This document shows, in pieces, positions 48,621 to 57,613 of a stretch of DNA of 64,000 nt. A program made the position numbers and the translations under genes. Each line of letters starts with the position of its first letter. Within the stretch, counting starts at the first letter, position 1. Under the pieces are notes generated by a model that saw nothing but the letters and a program-made list of their open reading frames with translations, searched no databases and was not told the DNA's origin. Origin of the DNA: Pseudomonas taetrolens (GTDB lineage: Bacteria > Pseudomonadota > Gammaproteobacteria > Pseudomonadales > Pseudomonadaceae); assembly GCF_900475285.1 (NCBI RefSeq), contig NZ_LS483370.1, positions 4,416,001-4,480,000 of the forward strand. The letters run 5' to 3'.

Positions 48621-49555
48621 GCGAACCTCAACAGCACTGGGCCGATCACAAGGAACGCGGCAGTTTCTGGCTGATGAAATTCACCGCGTTCGGGATCAAA
48701 CTCCTTGGCCGGCGCCTGCTCACACCGGTGCTGTACGGCATCGTGCTGTACTTCTTTATCTTCGGACGCCGCGCCCGCCACAGCATCCGCGACTACCAGC
48801 AACATCTGGCCGACTGGAGCGGACGAAGCTCATTGCGCCCGACGCAATGGCGAATCTTCGGCCAGTTCATGGCCTTTGCCGATGCCCTGCTCGACAAGCT
48901 CGACATGTGGAATGGGCGACTCAAGTTCGAAGACATCGAGATCGTCGACCCGGCCCACCTGCGCGACCAGCTGCGCGGTGAGCGCGGCCAGATGCTGGTG
49001 GGCGCCCATCTGGGCAACCTTGAAGTGTGCCGGGCCCTGGCCGAGCTGGGCGAAAAAGTCACCATGAATGTGCTGGTACACACCCGGCACGCCGAACGTT
49101 TCAACCGCCTGCTGGGCGAGGCCGGGGCCACCAGCCTGCGTCTGATCCAGGTCAGCGAGCTCAACCCCGCCGTCATGCTGCAACTCAGCCAGCGCCTGGA
49201 GAACGGCGAATGGCTGGCGATTGCCGGAGACCGCGTGCCGCTGCATGGCGGGCGCAATGTGCAGGTGAACTTTCTCGGGCATCCGGCACCGTTCCCACAG
49301 GGCCCCTGGCTGCTGGCCGGGCTGCTCAAATGCCCGGTCAACTTGCTGTTTTGTCTGAAGCACGAAGGCCGTTATCGAGTGACCCTCGAACCCTTCGCCG
49401 ATGCCGTGCAGTGGCGACGCAGCGACCGCGAACAGGTGATCGCCGAATGGGCGACACGCTATGCCGAACGCCTGGGCCATTACTGCCTCGAAGCACCGCA
49501 ACAGTGGTTTAACTTTTACCCATTCTGGAAGACCGATGACGACGCATCCGCATGA
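48617..49555 (+). CDS. LpxL-type lauroyl acyltransferase family protein (312 aa)
   Basis: LPLAT/HtrB-like membrane acyltransferase: an N-terminal hydrophobic helix (VLYGIVLYFFIFG), the catalytic HX4E motif in GAHLGNLEVCRAL, and DRVPLHGGRNVQV. In lipid A synthesis such enzymes use acyl-ACP; here the likely acyl donor is the polyene-ACP, which would place the pigment on a membrane lipid. That role is inferred. Start ATGA overlaps the glycosyltransferase stop by one base frame; in other species the two appear fused. Confidence 0.82.
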   Translation: MSEPQQHWADHKERGSFWLMKFTAFGIKLLGRRLLTPVLYGIVLYFFIFGRRARHSIRDYQQHLADWSGRSSLRPTQWRIFGQFMAFADALLDKLDMWNGRLKFEDIEIVDPAHLRDQLRGERGQMLVGAHLGNLEVCRALAELGEKVTMNVLVHTRHAERFNRLLGEAGATSLRLIQVSELNPAVMLQLSQRLENGEWLAIAGDRVPLHGGRNVQVNFLGHPAPFPQGPWLLAGLLKCPVNLLFCLKHEGRYRVTLEPFADAVQWRRSDREQVIAEWATRYAERLGHYCLEAPQQWFNFYPFWKTDDDASA

Positions 49556-51080
49556 GCCAGTAACCTTCGGCCAAACCCCATTGCGCATCGAAGACGTGCT
49601 GGCCCTGGCCAATCGTCAGGTGCCCACCCACCTGCAAGACGACGCCCCTTACCGCGAGCGTATCGCCAAAGGTGCGCGCTTTCTCGATTCGCTGCTGGAC
49701 AAAGAAGGCGTGATCTACGGCGTGACCACCGGCTATGGCGATTCGTGCGTGGTGGCGGTGCCGCTGGAACATGTCGAAGCCTTGCCGCGTCACCTCTATA
49801 CCTTTCACGGTTGCGGGCTGGGCAAACTGCTCGACGCCCAGGCCACCCGCGCCGTGCTCGCTGCGCGTTTGCAGTCGCTGTGCCACGGCGTGTCCGGGGT
49901 TCGGGTTGAACTGCTGGAGCGCTTGCACGCGTTCATCGCTCACGACATCCTGCCGCTGATCCCTGAAGAAGGCTCAGTCGGCGCCAGCGGCGACCTGACG
50001 CCGCTGTCTTACGTGGCCGCCACCTTGTCTGGCGAGCGCGACGTGCTGTTCAAGGGCGAACGCCGCAGCGCGGCAGACGTACACCGTGAACTGGGCTGGA
50101 CGCCGCTGGTGCTACGGCCTAAGGAAGCCCTGGCACTGATGAACGGCACCGCTGTGATGACCGGCCTCGCCTGCCTCGCCTATGCCCGCGCCGACTATCT
50201 GCTCAAGCTCGCCACGCGCATCACCGCCCTCAATGTGGTGGCGCTGCAAGGCAACCCCGAGCACTTCGACGAGCGCCTGTTCGCCGCCAAGCCGCATCCG
50301 GGGCAAATGCAGGTCGCCGCCTGGATCCGCCAGGATCTGGCTATCGATGCCCCGACCGCGCCACTGCATCGCCTGCAAGACCGCTATTCGTTGCGTTGCG
50401 CCCCCCACGTGCTGGGCGTGCTGGCCGACAGCCTGAACTGGTTGCGTTCATTTATCGAAATTGAACTCAACAGCGCCAACGACAACCCGATCATCGACGC
50501 TGAGGAGGAACGCGTACTGCATGGCGGGCACTTCTACGGCGGCCATATCGCCTTCGCCATGGACAGCCTCAAGACCCTGGTGGCCAACGTTGCCGATTTG
50601 CTGGATCGCCAGCTCGCGCTGCTGGTGGACGTGCGTTACAACCACGGCCTGCCGAGCAACCTGTCCGGCGCCAGTGCTGAACGGGCGATGCTCAACCACG
50701 GCTTCAAAGCCGTACAGATCGGTACCAGCGCGTGGACGGCCGAAGCGTTGAAAAACACCATGCCGGCCAGCGTGTTCTCACGCTCCACCGAGTGCCACAA
50801 CCAGGACAAAGTGAGCATGGGCACCATTGCCGCCCGGGATGCGATCCGGGTGCTGGAGCTGACCGAACAGGTCGCCGCCGCCACCTTGCTCGCGGCCAAT
50901 CAGGGCGTCTGGCTGCGCAGCCGCACCGAAGATGCACGTCCCTTGCCACCCGCGCTGGCCGCCATGCACGCCGAACTGGCCGTGGACTTCCCGCCGGTGA
51001 TCGAAGACCGCGCCCTCGAAGCCGAGCTGCGCCTGTGCCTGACCCGAATCGCTGAACAACACTGGAGGCTGCATGCGTAG
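49536..51080 (+). CDS. HAL/TAL/PAL-family aromatic amino acid ammonia-lyase (514 aa)
   Basis: MIO-cofactor lyase that removes ammonia from an aromatic amino acid to give an aryl acrylate. The MIO triad Ala-Ser-Gly is A150-S151-G152 in GSVGASGDLTPLSY; the catalytic Tyr is Y61 in IYGVTTGYG; ELNSANDNPIID follows the family pattern. The substrate-selecting pair is F90-H91, unlike the S-H of histidine lyases, the H-L of Rhodobacter tyrosine lyase or the F-L of phenylalanine lyases as I align them. In the operon it most likely supplies the aryl starter (coumarate- or cinnamate-like) to the ligase. ATG 49536 overlaps the upstream gene by 20 bp. Confidence 0.88.
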   Translation: MTTHPHEPVTFGQTPLRIEDVLALANRQVPTHLQDDAPYRERIAKGARFLDSLLDKEGVIYGVTTGYGDSCVVAVPLEHVEALPRHLYTFHGCGLGKLLDAQATRAVLAARLQSLCHGVSGVRVELLERLHAFIAHDILPLIPEEGSVGASGDLTPLSYVAATLSGERDVLFKGERRSAADVHRELGWTPLVLRPKEALALMNGTAVMTGLACLAYARADYLLKLATRITALNVVALQGNPEHFDERLFAAKPHPGQMQVAAWIRQDLAIDAPTAPLHRLQDRYSLRCAPHVLGVLADSLNWLRSFIEIELNSANDNPIIDAEEERVLHGGHFYGGHIAFAMDSLKTLVANVADLLDRQLALLVDVRYNHGLPSNLSGASAERAMLNHGFKAVQIGTSAWTAEALKNTMPASVFSRSTECHNQDKVSMGTIAARDAIRVLELTEQVAAATLLAANQGVWLRSRTEDARPLPPALAAMHAELAVDFPPVIEDRALEAELRLCLTRIAEQHWRLHA

Positions 51081-51498
51081 CAAAGGCGTGTTGCATGTCG
51101 ACACTGAAATTCTGGTGCCTTTTTTTGATATCGACACCATGCACGTGGTGTGGCACGGGCATTACGTCAAATACCTGGAGGTTGCTCGCTGCGCCTTGCT
51201 CGAGCACCTCGGCCACACCTACACCCAGATGCTGGAGGCGGGTTATGCCTGGCCGGTGATCGACATGCAGTTGCGCTATGTACGCGGAGCCACCTTTGGC
51301 CAGCGGATCAACGTACGCGCCAGCCTGGTGGAATGGGAAAACCGCCTGAAGATCAATTACCTGATCACCGATCTGGCTACTGGCGAACGCCTGACCCGGG
51401 CAAGTACCGTACAAGTGGCCGTCGAAATCGCCAGCCGCGAGATGCAAATGGCCTCGCCTGCATGCTTTACCGACGCCGTCGCCAAGGTGCTGCCATGA
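51073..51498 (+). CDS. apeK: 4HBT/YbgC-like acyl thioesterase ApeK (141 aa)
   Basis: Single hotdog domain thioesterase. The family motif DIDTMHVVWHGHYVKYLE (residues 19-36) holds the likely catalytic Asp. It may release stalled or finished acyl chains from ACP or act in quality control. Its ATG lies inside the last codons of the ammonia-lyase gene, and its stop overlaps the next ATG. Confidence 0.82.
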   Translation: MRSKGVLHVDTEILVPFFDIDTMHVVWHGHYVKYLEVARCALLEHLGHTYTQMLEAGYAWPVIDMQLRYVRGATFGQRINVRASLVEWENRLKINYLITDLATGERLTRASTVQVAVEIASREMQMASPACFTDAVAKVLP

Positions 51499-52172
51499 AC
51501 CGGTTGGCCTGGAGGCGCGAGCTTGGTCGCGACCGCCTCAATACGCTCTGGCAGAAAGTCTGCAGCGCCTGCATCGCGAGCAAGCTCGCTCCTGCAGCCG
51601 TTGTCGCACTGCTGTTTTGCTCATCCGCCCACGCCTTCGACCTGCAACAACTCAGCGAACAACTGGCCAAGCCCCAGGTCATCCATGGCCAGTTCGTGCA
51701 AGAGAAACACTTGCGCGCCCTGCCCAAACCGCTGACCAGCACCGGGACCTTCGTGCTGGCCAAGGACCACGGCCTGCTCTGGCAACTGAAAACACCGTTG
51801 CAACAGGACTATCGCATCACTGCACAAGGTATCGCCCGCCGTAGCTCCAACGGCTGGCAAATGCTCCCGGGCAAAAGTGCGGGTGCCGAGCAAAACCGCC
51901 TGTTTCTCGCCGTGTTGCAGGGCGACAGCAGCGGTCTGCAGCGGGATTTCGAGCTGCAGCTGCAAGGTGAGGCCGATCGCTGGACCCTGACCCTGACGCC
52001 GCGCTCGCTGTTGCTCAAGCAAGTGTTCAACCGCATCACCATCGATGGCGGCGAGTTGGTGCAACGCATCGAGCTGCAAGAAACCCAAGGCGACAGCACT
52101 CTGCTGCGCATGCAAGACAGCGTCAGCAACCAAGCGTTGAGCGACGCGGAGCAACACGACTTTGTGCAGTGA
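51495..52172 (+). CDS. apeL: LolA-like outer-membrane lipoprotein carrier ApeL (225 aa)
   Basis: Periplasmic carrier-fold protein expected to shuttle the hydrophobic aryl polyene lipid toward the outer membrane. LolA-type segments: QFVQEKHLRALPKPLTSTGTF and GLLWQLKTPLQQDYRI. The signal peptide is unusually long (about 47 residues; core AAVVALLFCSSAHA). Its first 30-odd residues are encoded by a REP doublet (51511-51598), giving the odd n-region RRELGRDRLNTLWQKV. No alternative in-frame ATG, GTG or TTG close to the hydrophobic core was seen. ATGA overlap with apeK. Confidence 0.8.
   Translation: MNRLAWRRELGRDRLNTLWQKVCSACIASKLAPAAVVALLFCSSAHAFDLQQLSEQLAKPQVIHGQFVQEKHLRALPKPLTSTGTFVLAKDHGLLWQLKTPLQQDYRITAQGIARRSSNGWQMLPGKSAGAEQNRLFLAVLQGDSSGLQRDFELQLQGEADRWTLTLTPRSLLLKQVFNRITIDGGELVQRIELQETQGDSTLLRMQDSVSNQALSDAEQHDFVQ
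51511..51598. repeat. REP doublet inside the signal-peptide coding region of apeL
   Basis: Left arm GAGGCGCGAGCTTGGTCGCGA and right arm TCGCGAGCAAGCTCGCTCC flank a spacer that includes CTGCAGCGCCTGC. The element is in frame and encodes about residues 6-34 of ApeL, including I-A-S-K-L-A-P-A just before the hydrophobic core. Confidence 0.8.
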
Positions 52173-54469
52173 ACGCTGGTTGCCACGAGGCTTTTTGATT
52201 CTGCTGCTGACTGTGCTGGCCATGGCCGGCTGGCAATGGCGTGACGGCCCACCGCTGTCCGCCAACCTGATGGATCTGGTACCCGGCGAGTCGCCGGACG
52301 CGCTGGAGCTTGGCGCCGAGCAGCGCATGCAAGAGCCGCTCAACCGCGAAATGCTGGTTTTGGTTGGCAGTGATGATCGCCAGCAAGCCATCACCACTGC
52401 TCAACAGATCGCCGAGCAATGGCAAGCCAGCGGCGTGTTCGAAAAGGTCCAGTGGAACCTGCAAGCCGATCTGCCTGCCTTGCGTGAGCAACTGTTGCGC
52501 GGGCGTCTGGCCATGCTGTCCCGCGACGATCGCACACAGCTGATTGCGCACCCCGATGCCTTTATCCAGCAACGGGTGCAAACCCTGTTTGACCCGTTTA
52601 CCGGGTTCAGCCTGGTGCCCAGCCAGGACGATTGGCTGGGCCTCACCGGGCGTATCCAGAACAGCCAGCCACAGCGTGGCGCGGTGCAACTGGACATCGG
52701 CAGCGGCGCCTTGATCGCTGATGCCGACGGCAAAAGCTGGGTACTGCTGCGCGCCCGTACCCACGGCAATGCCTTTGACATGAAGCTGCCATTGCGCGTG
52801 GCGGCTCTGCTTGAACAAAGCCGCGAGCAGGCGGCACATGATGGTGTGCAACTGCTTGCTGCCAGCGGCCTGCTGTACGCGGCAAGCGGTCAGCAACAGG
52901 CCACCCGCGAAATCACGTGGGTCGGCGGCGGTGCCACCGTCGGGATTCTGCTGTTGTTGCTGCTGGCATTCCGACGTTGGCGAGTGCTGCTGGCATTCGT
53001 ACCGGTACTCGTGGGCATGCTGTTCGGGGCCGTGGCCTGTGTCGCGCTCTTTGGCAGCATGCATGTGATGACGCTGGTGCTGGGCTCGAGCCTGATCGGA
53101 GTGGCAGTGGATTATCCCCTGCACTACCTGTCCAAAAGCTGGAGCCTGAAACCCTGGCGCAGCTGGCCTGCCTTGCGCCTGACCTTGCCCGGTTTGAGCC
53201 TGAGTCTGGCCACCAGTTGCATCGGTTACCTGGCGCTGGCCTTTACCCCGTTTCCGGCACTGACCCAGATCGCGATCTTCTCCGCCGCCGGATTGGTCGG
53301 TGCCTACCTGAGCGCCGTGTGCCTGTTGCCCGCATTGCTCAAGGGCGTGGAGCTGCGCCCGGCGCAATGGCCGCTGAACATCGCCCAAGCCTTGCTCAAT
53401 GTGCGGGAAACGCTGCTCAAAAGGCTGCCGACACCTGCCCTGCTGGGCTTGCTGCTGGTGTTTTGTGCCATCGGCCTGTGGCAACTGACCAGCAAAAACG
53501 ATATCCGCCAGTGGGTGGGCGCTCCGCCCGGCCTGATGGCCGAAGCCCAGGCCATTGCCCGGATTACCGGTTACCAGCCAGTTCTTTCTGGTGCGCGCCG
53601 ACAACGAGCAGCAATTGCTGGAGCGACACACCGCACTGAGCGAGCGCCTCGATCAGTTGGTGCATATGGACAAGTTGCAGAGTTATCTGGCACTGAATCA
53701 ACTGGTCGGCCTGCCGAGCGAGCAACAGCACGTGCGCGTCGCCCTTGATCAACTGCCGCAGCACTGGCAGCCCCTGCTGGATCTGGGTGTGCCCGAAACA
53801 GCCCTGCAAGCCGAATTGGCGCAGCTCAAGGCCCTGCCCGAGCAAACCATCGATGACGCGCTGCGCGGGCCGCTGGCGGAACCCTGGCGCATGCTGTGGC
53901 TGGGCAAGCAAGAGGCCGGCGTGGCGGCGATGGTCAGCCTGCAAGGCCTGAATAACGCCAGCCTGCTACGGGTTCAGGCCCAGGACTTGCCGGGGGTGCA
54001 GTTGGTGGATCGCCTGGGCGACTTGAGCACGGTATTCGCCGCCACGCAAATCAGCGCGGCCGAATTGAAGCTGTTGTCCTGCGTATTAATTGTGCTGCTG
54101 TTGATCGCGCCCTTTGGCTTCGGTGGCGCACTGCGCATCGTCGCCCTGCCATTGCTGGCGGCGCTGTGCAGCCTGGCCAGCCTTGGCTGGCTGGGTCAGC
54201 CATTGACGCTGTTCAGCCTGTTCGGCCTGTTGCTGGTCACGGCGATCAGCGTTGATTACGCCATCCTGATGCGTGAACAAATCGGCGGCGCTGCCGTCAG
54301 CCTGCTCGGTACGCTGCTGGCGGCGCTGACCACCTGGCTGTCGTTCGGCCTGCTGGCGGTGTCGAGCACGCCTGCGGTGAGCAACTTCGGCCTGGCGGTC
54401 AGTCTGGGGCTGGCCTTCAGTTTCATCCTCGCGCCTTGGGCCGGCAAGCAGGAACACAGCCCATGCTGA
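52162..54469 (+). pseudogene. apeM: MMPL/RND-type exporter ApeM, frameshifted near 53560-53590
   Basis: Together the two frames encode a normal-length exporter (about 769 aa) of the MMPL family, with paired blocks of membrane helices (for example VGGGATVGILLLLLLAFR and SLIGVAVDYPLHYL in the first half; GLLLVTAISVDYAILM in the second). It should move the polyene lipid across the periplasm side of the inner membrane. Frame 1 is good from TTG 52162 to about codon 472 (RITGYQP), then reads nonsense to a stop at 53748. Frame 2 carries the rest (TSQFFLVRADNEQQ onward) to 54469. A +1-type shift relative to an intact gene is needed, for example loss of 8 bp. Either a real break or a sequencing error; the flanking codons look undecayed. 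Confidence 0.8.
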
Positions 54470-55626
54470 CCGTCGCATTCTGGCTCCTGGCCCTGATCCT
54501 GTTTGCCGTCGCAACCCGCGTAGGTCGCCGTGCTGGCCTGATTCCGATTGTCAGCCAGTTACTGCTGGCGTCCATCGGTCTGCCGTTGTTGATGGGGCTG
54601 TGGGTCGAACCGTACTGGCAGCTCAGCGGTGCACAACTGGTTGCACCGCTGTGGCTGAAAAGCCTCTACAGCCTGAGCTTTGCCTTGTTGCTGGGGCACA
54701 TCCTCAGCGATGCGATCGATCTGCGCATCGACCGCCAATGCCTGAAAATCGCACTGCCGAGCTTTGCCGTACCGTTTCTTTGTGGGCTGGCCTGTGCGAT
54801 GTGGCTGCTTCCCGCTCAGCCCTGGCTGAGTTCGCTGGCCGTGGGGCTGGTGTTTGCGATCACGGCCATCCCGGTGCTGTACCTGTATTTGCGTCATATC
54901 GACTATCCACCCGCTGCAGCCCGCCGCCTGGTACAAAGCGCGATCCTGATCGACCTGACCTGCTGGAGCCTGTTCGGTCTGGCCCAGGGCAGCCTGGACC
55001 TCAACAGCCTGCTGCTGCCACTGGCCGGTGCCTTGCTGCCGTTGCTGTTGCGCGCTCTAAGAATTCGTCAGCCGCTGTGTTACAGCCTGAGCTTCTTCGC
55101 GCTACTGGTGGTGGCCGAACATTTCCGCCTTAACGCACTGGTGTTCGGCGTCGGTTACCTGTTGTGCATGGCCTGGCTCAAGATCCCGCTGGTGATGCCG
55201 TTAAAGGCCACCTGGCTTGAGCTTGTGCAAACCCGCTATGCCGTACCGCTTATCCTCACGTTCGGCATTGTGCAGATCAACCTTCACAGCGCGCTGGACG
55301 AGATCAACGTGCTGCAGATGACCGCTCTGTTGCTGCTGCCGGTGGTCAGCAAACTGCTGGGCAACTGGCTTGGCCTGAGCTGGGCCACACCGTCGTTTGC
55401 CGGTGCCAGCAAGTGGCGTGAAAGCCTGCTGCTGAATATTCGCGGGTTGAGTGAAATCGTGTTCCTCAACCTGTTGCTGCAACAACACCTCATCAGTCCC
55501 GCGCTGTACTTCGCGCTGATGCTGATGGGGTTGTTCGCCACGCTGCTACCAGCGCTGGCGGGCATGAACAAACCCCTATTGAAGTCTGCCGTCCCCCCCG
55601 GCAAGGAGCCTCTGTGTCAGTCGTAG
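54463..55626 (+). CDS. CPA2-like antiporter-type membrane protein in the ape operon (387 aa)
   Basis: Ten or more hydrophobic helices and a layout resembling the membrane half of cation:proton antiporters: VSQLLLASIGLPLL after helix 1, ILSDAIDLRIDR, VGLVFAITAIPVLYLYLRH where antiporters have the ion-site segment, and NIRGLSEIVFLNLLL near the end, close to the RGxxE/LNxR region. Some charged residues normally required for transport are replaced, so it may not be a cation exchanger. I know of no counterpart in the E. coli ape cluster. ATG 54463 overlaps the exporter stop. Confidence 0.65.
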   Translation: MLTVAFWLLALILFAVATRVGRRAGLIPIVSQLLLASIGLPLLMGLWVEPYWQLSGAQLVAPLWLKSLYSLSFALLLGHILSDAIDLRIDRQCLKIALPSFAVPFLCGLACAMWLLPAQPWLSSLAVGLVFAITAIPVLYLYLRHIDYPPAAARRLVQSAILIDLTCWSLFGLAQGSLDLNSLLLPLAGALLPLLLRALRIRQPLCYSLSFFALLVVAEHFRLNALVFGVGYLLCMAWLKIPLVMPLKATWLELVQTRYAVPLILTFGIVQINLHSALDEINVLQMTALLLLPVVSKLLGNWLGLSWATPSFAGASKWRESLLLNIRGLSEIVFLNLLLQQHLISPALYFALMLMGLFATLLPALAGMNKPLLKSAVPPGKEPLCQS

Positions 55627-56861
55627 AAATGGAACATCGTCAGATCGTGGTTATTGGTGCAGGACCATCGGGTGCGATTGCCGCCACCCTGCTCAAACGC
55701 AAAGGTCACGATGTCGTGATCATCGAACGCCAGCATTTTCCGCGTTTCTCCATTGGCGAGAGTCTGCTGTCGCACTGCATCGACTTCATCGAAGAAGCCG
55801 GCATGCTCGACGCCGTTCAGGCCGCTGGTTTCCAGCTTAAAAACGGGGCGGCCTTTGCCTGGGGCGACCGTTACAGCGCCTTCGATTTTGGCGACACCTT
55901 CAGCAACGGCAAACCCACCACGTTTCAGGTCCAGCGCGCTGACTTTGACAAGGTGCTGGCTGATCAGGCCGAGCTGCAGGGCGTCGAGATCCGCTACGGG
56001 CAAACCGTGACCCTGGCGGATATCGTGCGCGCCAAACCACTGCTCGACGTTGAACGCGAAGACGGCAGCCGCTATCAGATCGAGGCTGACTTTATCCTCG
56101 ACGCCAGCGGTTATGGCCGGGTGCTGCCACGCTTGCTCGACCTCGAAGCACCGTCGAACTTCCCGGTGCGCCAAGCCGTATTCACCCACATTGAAGACCG
56201 CATTGATTGCGCAGGTTTCGAGCGCGAAAAAATCCTCATCACAACTCACCCGACCCAACGCGACATCTGGTTCTGGACCATCCCGTTCAGTAATGGCCGG
56301 TGCTCGGTCGGCGTGGTGGCGGCGGCCGAGCATTTTGTCGGGCGCAGTGAAAACCTGGATCAATGCCTGCGCAGTTTTATCGACGAAACCCCAAGCCTGC
56401 AGCGGGTGCTGGCCAATGCGTTGTGGGACACCCCTGCGAGAACCATTGGTGGCTACTCGGCCAACGTCAAAACCCTGCACGGTCCCGGCTTTGCACTGCT
56501 GGGCAATGCCGCCGAGTTTCTCGACCCGGTGTTTTCTTCAGGCGTCACCATCGCCATGCGTTCCGCCAGCATGGCCGCCGCCGTGCTGCACCGCCAACTG
56601 CAAGGTGAAACCGTTGACTGGCAAACCGAGTTTGCCGAGCCCCTCAAACGCGGGGTCGATACCTTCCGCTGCTACGTCGAAGGCTGGTACGCCGGGACCT
56701 TCCAGGATGTGATTTACCACCCCGGCAGCTCGCCCCAGATACGCCGCATGATCAGCTCGATTCTGGCGGGCTATGCCTGGGATGAACGCAACCCGTTCGT
56801 CAGCGAACCCAAGCGCCGTTTGCGCATGCTGTCGGACGTCTGCGCCACGGAGAACGAATGA
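55614..56861 (+). CDS. Flavin-dependent halogenase-like oxidoreductase (415 aa)
   Basis: FAD-binding Rossmann motif GAGPSGA at residues 15-21, then HFPRFSIGESLL. Two features mark it as closer to flavin-dependent halogenases than to ordinary monooxygenases: K76 in GFQLKNGAAFAWG, at the place of the catalytic lysine, and W219-F-W-T-I-P224, which fits the WxWxIP halogenase signature. A halogenase of this class lies in xanthomonadin clusters, whose pigments are brominated. So it may halogenate the aryl ring or the ACP-bound chain; an inactive or reductase role remains possible. GTG 55614 is supported by AAGGAG upstream; ATG 55629 is the alternative. Confidence 0.75.
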   Translation: MSVVEMEHRQIVVIGAGPSGAIAATLLKRKGHDVVIIERQHFPRFSIGESLLSHCIDFIEEAGMLDAVQAAGFQLKNGAAFAWGDRYSAFDFGDTFSNGKPTTFQVQRADFDKVLADQAELQGVEIRYGQTVTLADIVRAKPLLDVEREDGSRYQIEADFILDASGYGRVLPRLLDLEAPSNFPVRQAVFTHIEDRIDCAGFEREKILITTHPTQRDIWFWTIPFSNGRCSVGVVAAAEHFVGRSENLDQCLRSFIDETPSLQRVLANALWDTPARTIGGYSANVKTLHGPGFALLGNAAEFLDPVFSSGVTIAMRSASMAAAVLHRQLQGETVDWQTEFAEPLKRGVDTFRCYVEGWYAGTFQDVIYHPGSSPQIRRMISSILAGYAWDERNPFVSEPKRRLRMLSDVCATENE

Positions 56862-57613
56862 AACCTCTGAGCGATACCTACGTTGAAGAAACCCGCTTCG
56901 GGTTTTGGTTCCTGCGCAGCCACACCTGGCAGCACCACGTGCTGCGGGTGGCCATCAACGATTTGCGCAACCTGTTCAGCGACCCCCTGCCCGCTGCACC
57001 GGTGATCCTCGATGCCGGCTGCGGTCAGGGCAAGTCGTTCCAGTACCTGCAGAACACCTTCGCCCCGAAGCGTTTGATCGGCCTCGACGCAGACCCGCTG
57101 AGCCTGACCCTGAGCCGCGAAGAAGCCCGCCGCCAAGACATCAATATTGAGTTGATCGGCAGTGACTGTGCAGAACTGGAACTCCCGGACGCCAGCGTCG
57201 ACATGCTGTTCTGTCACCAGACTTTCCACCATCTGGTGCAGCAGGACCGGGCACTGGCCGAGTTCTATCGCGTGCTCAAGCCGGGAGGCTATCTGCTGTT
57301 TGCCGAATCCACCGAAGCCTACATCGACACCTGGGTGATTCGCTGGCTGTTCCGCCACCCCATGCATGTCCAGAAAAGCGCTGCGCAGTACCTGGAGATG
57401 ATCCGCGATCAGGGCTTCCTGTTCGATGCACAGAACGTGTCGTACCCGTACCTGTGGTGGAGCCGTTCCAAGGACTTCGGCCTGCTGGAGCGTTTGGGTC
57501 TGCGCCGCGTCAAGCCAGTCGGTGAGCGTGAAGAAACGCTGGTAAACGTGGTCGCACGCAAACCCCTGAACCCTGCAGGCGCGAGCTCGCTCGCGATGGG
57601 ACCAACGCCGTGA
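56858..57613 (+). CDS. SAM-dependent methyltransferase of the ape cluster (251 aa)
   Basis: Class I methyltransferase with motif I VILDAGCGQGKSFQYL near residue 50, LIGLDADP for ribose binding, and DMLFCHQTFHHL. E. coli and Vibrio aryl polyenes carry ring methyl groups, and a methyltransferase is a constant member of their clusters, so ring methylation is the likely job. The last 13 or so codons (PAGASSLAMGPTP) come from the left arm of a REP doublet, suggesting the original C-terminus was altered by the insertion. ATGA overlaps on both sides. Confidence 0.82.
   Translation: MKPLSDTYVEETRFGFWFLRSHTWQHHVLRVAINDLRNLFSDPLPAAPVILDAGCGQGKSFQYLQNTFAPKRLIGLDADPLSLTLSREEARRQDINIELIGSDCAELELPDASVDMLFCHQTFHHLVQQDRALAEFYRVLKPGGYLLFAESTEAYIDTWVIRWLFRHPMHVQKSAAQYLEMIRDQGFLFDAQNVSYPYLWWSRSKDFGLLERLGLRRVKPVGEREETLVNVVARKPLNPAGASSLAMGPTP

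Noticed and set aside
47868..49555. Broken fusion of glycosyltransferase and acyltransferase
   Set aside because: Both halves have their own start codons, with a clean stop/start overlap and no frame conflict, so two genes are more likely than a disrupted fused one.
53555..53748. Programmed ribosomal frameshift in the MMPL gene
   Set aside because: No slippery run or downstream stem is evident at 53560-53590; a simple deletion or sequencing error is more likely.
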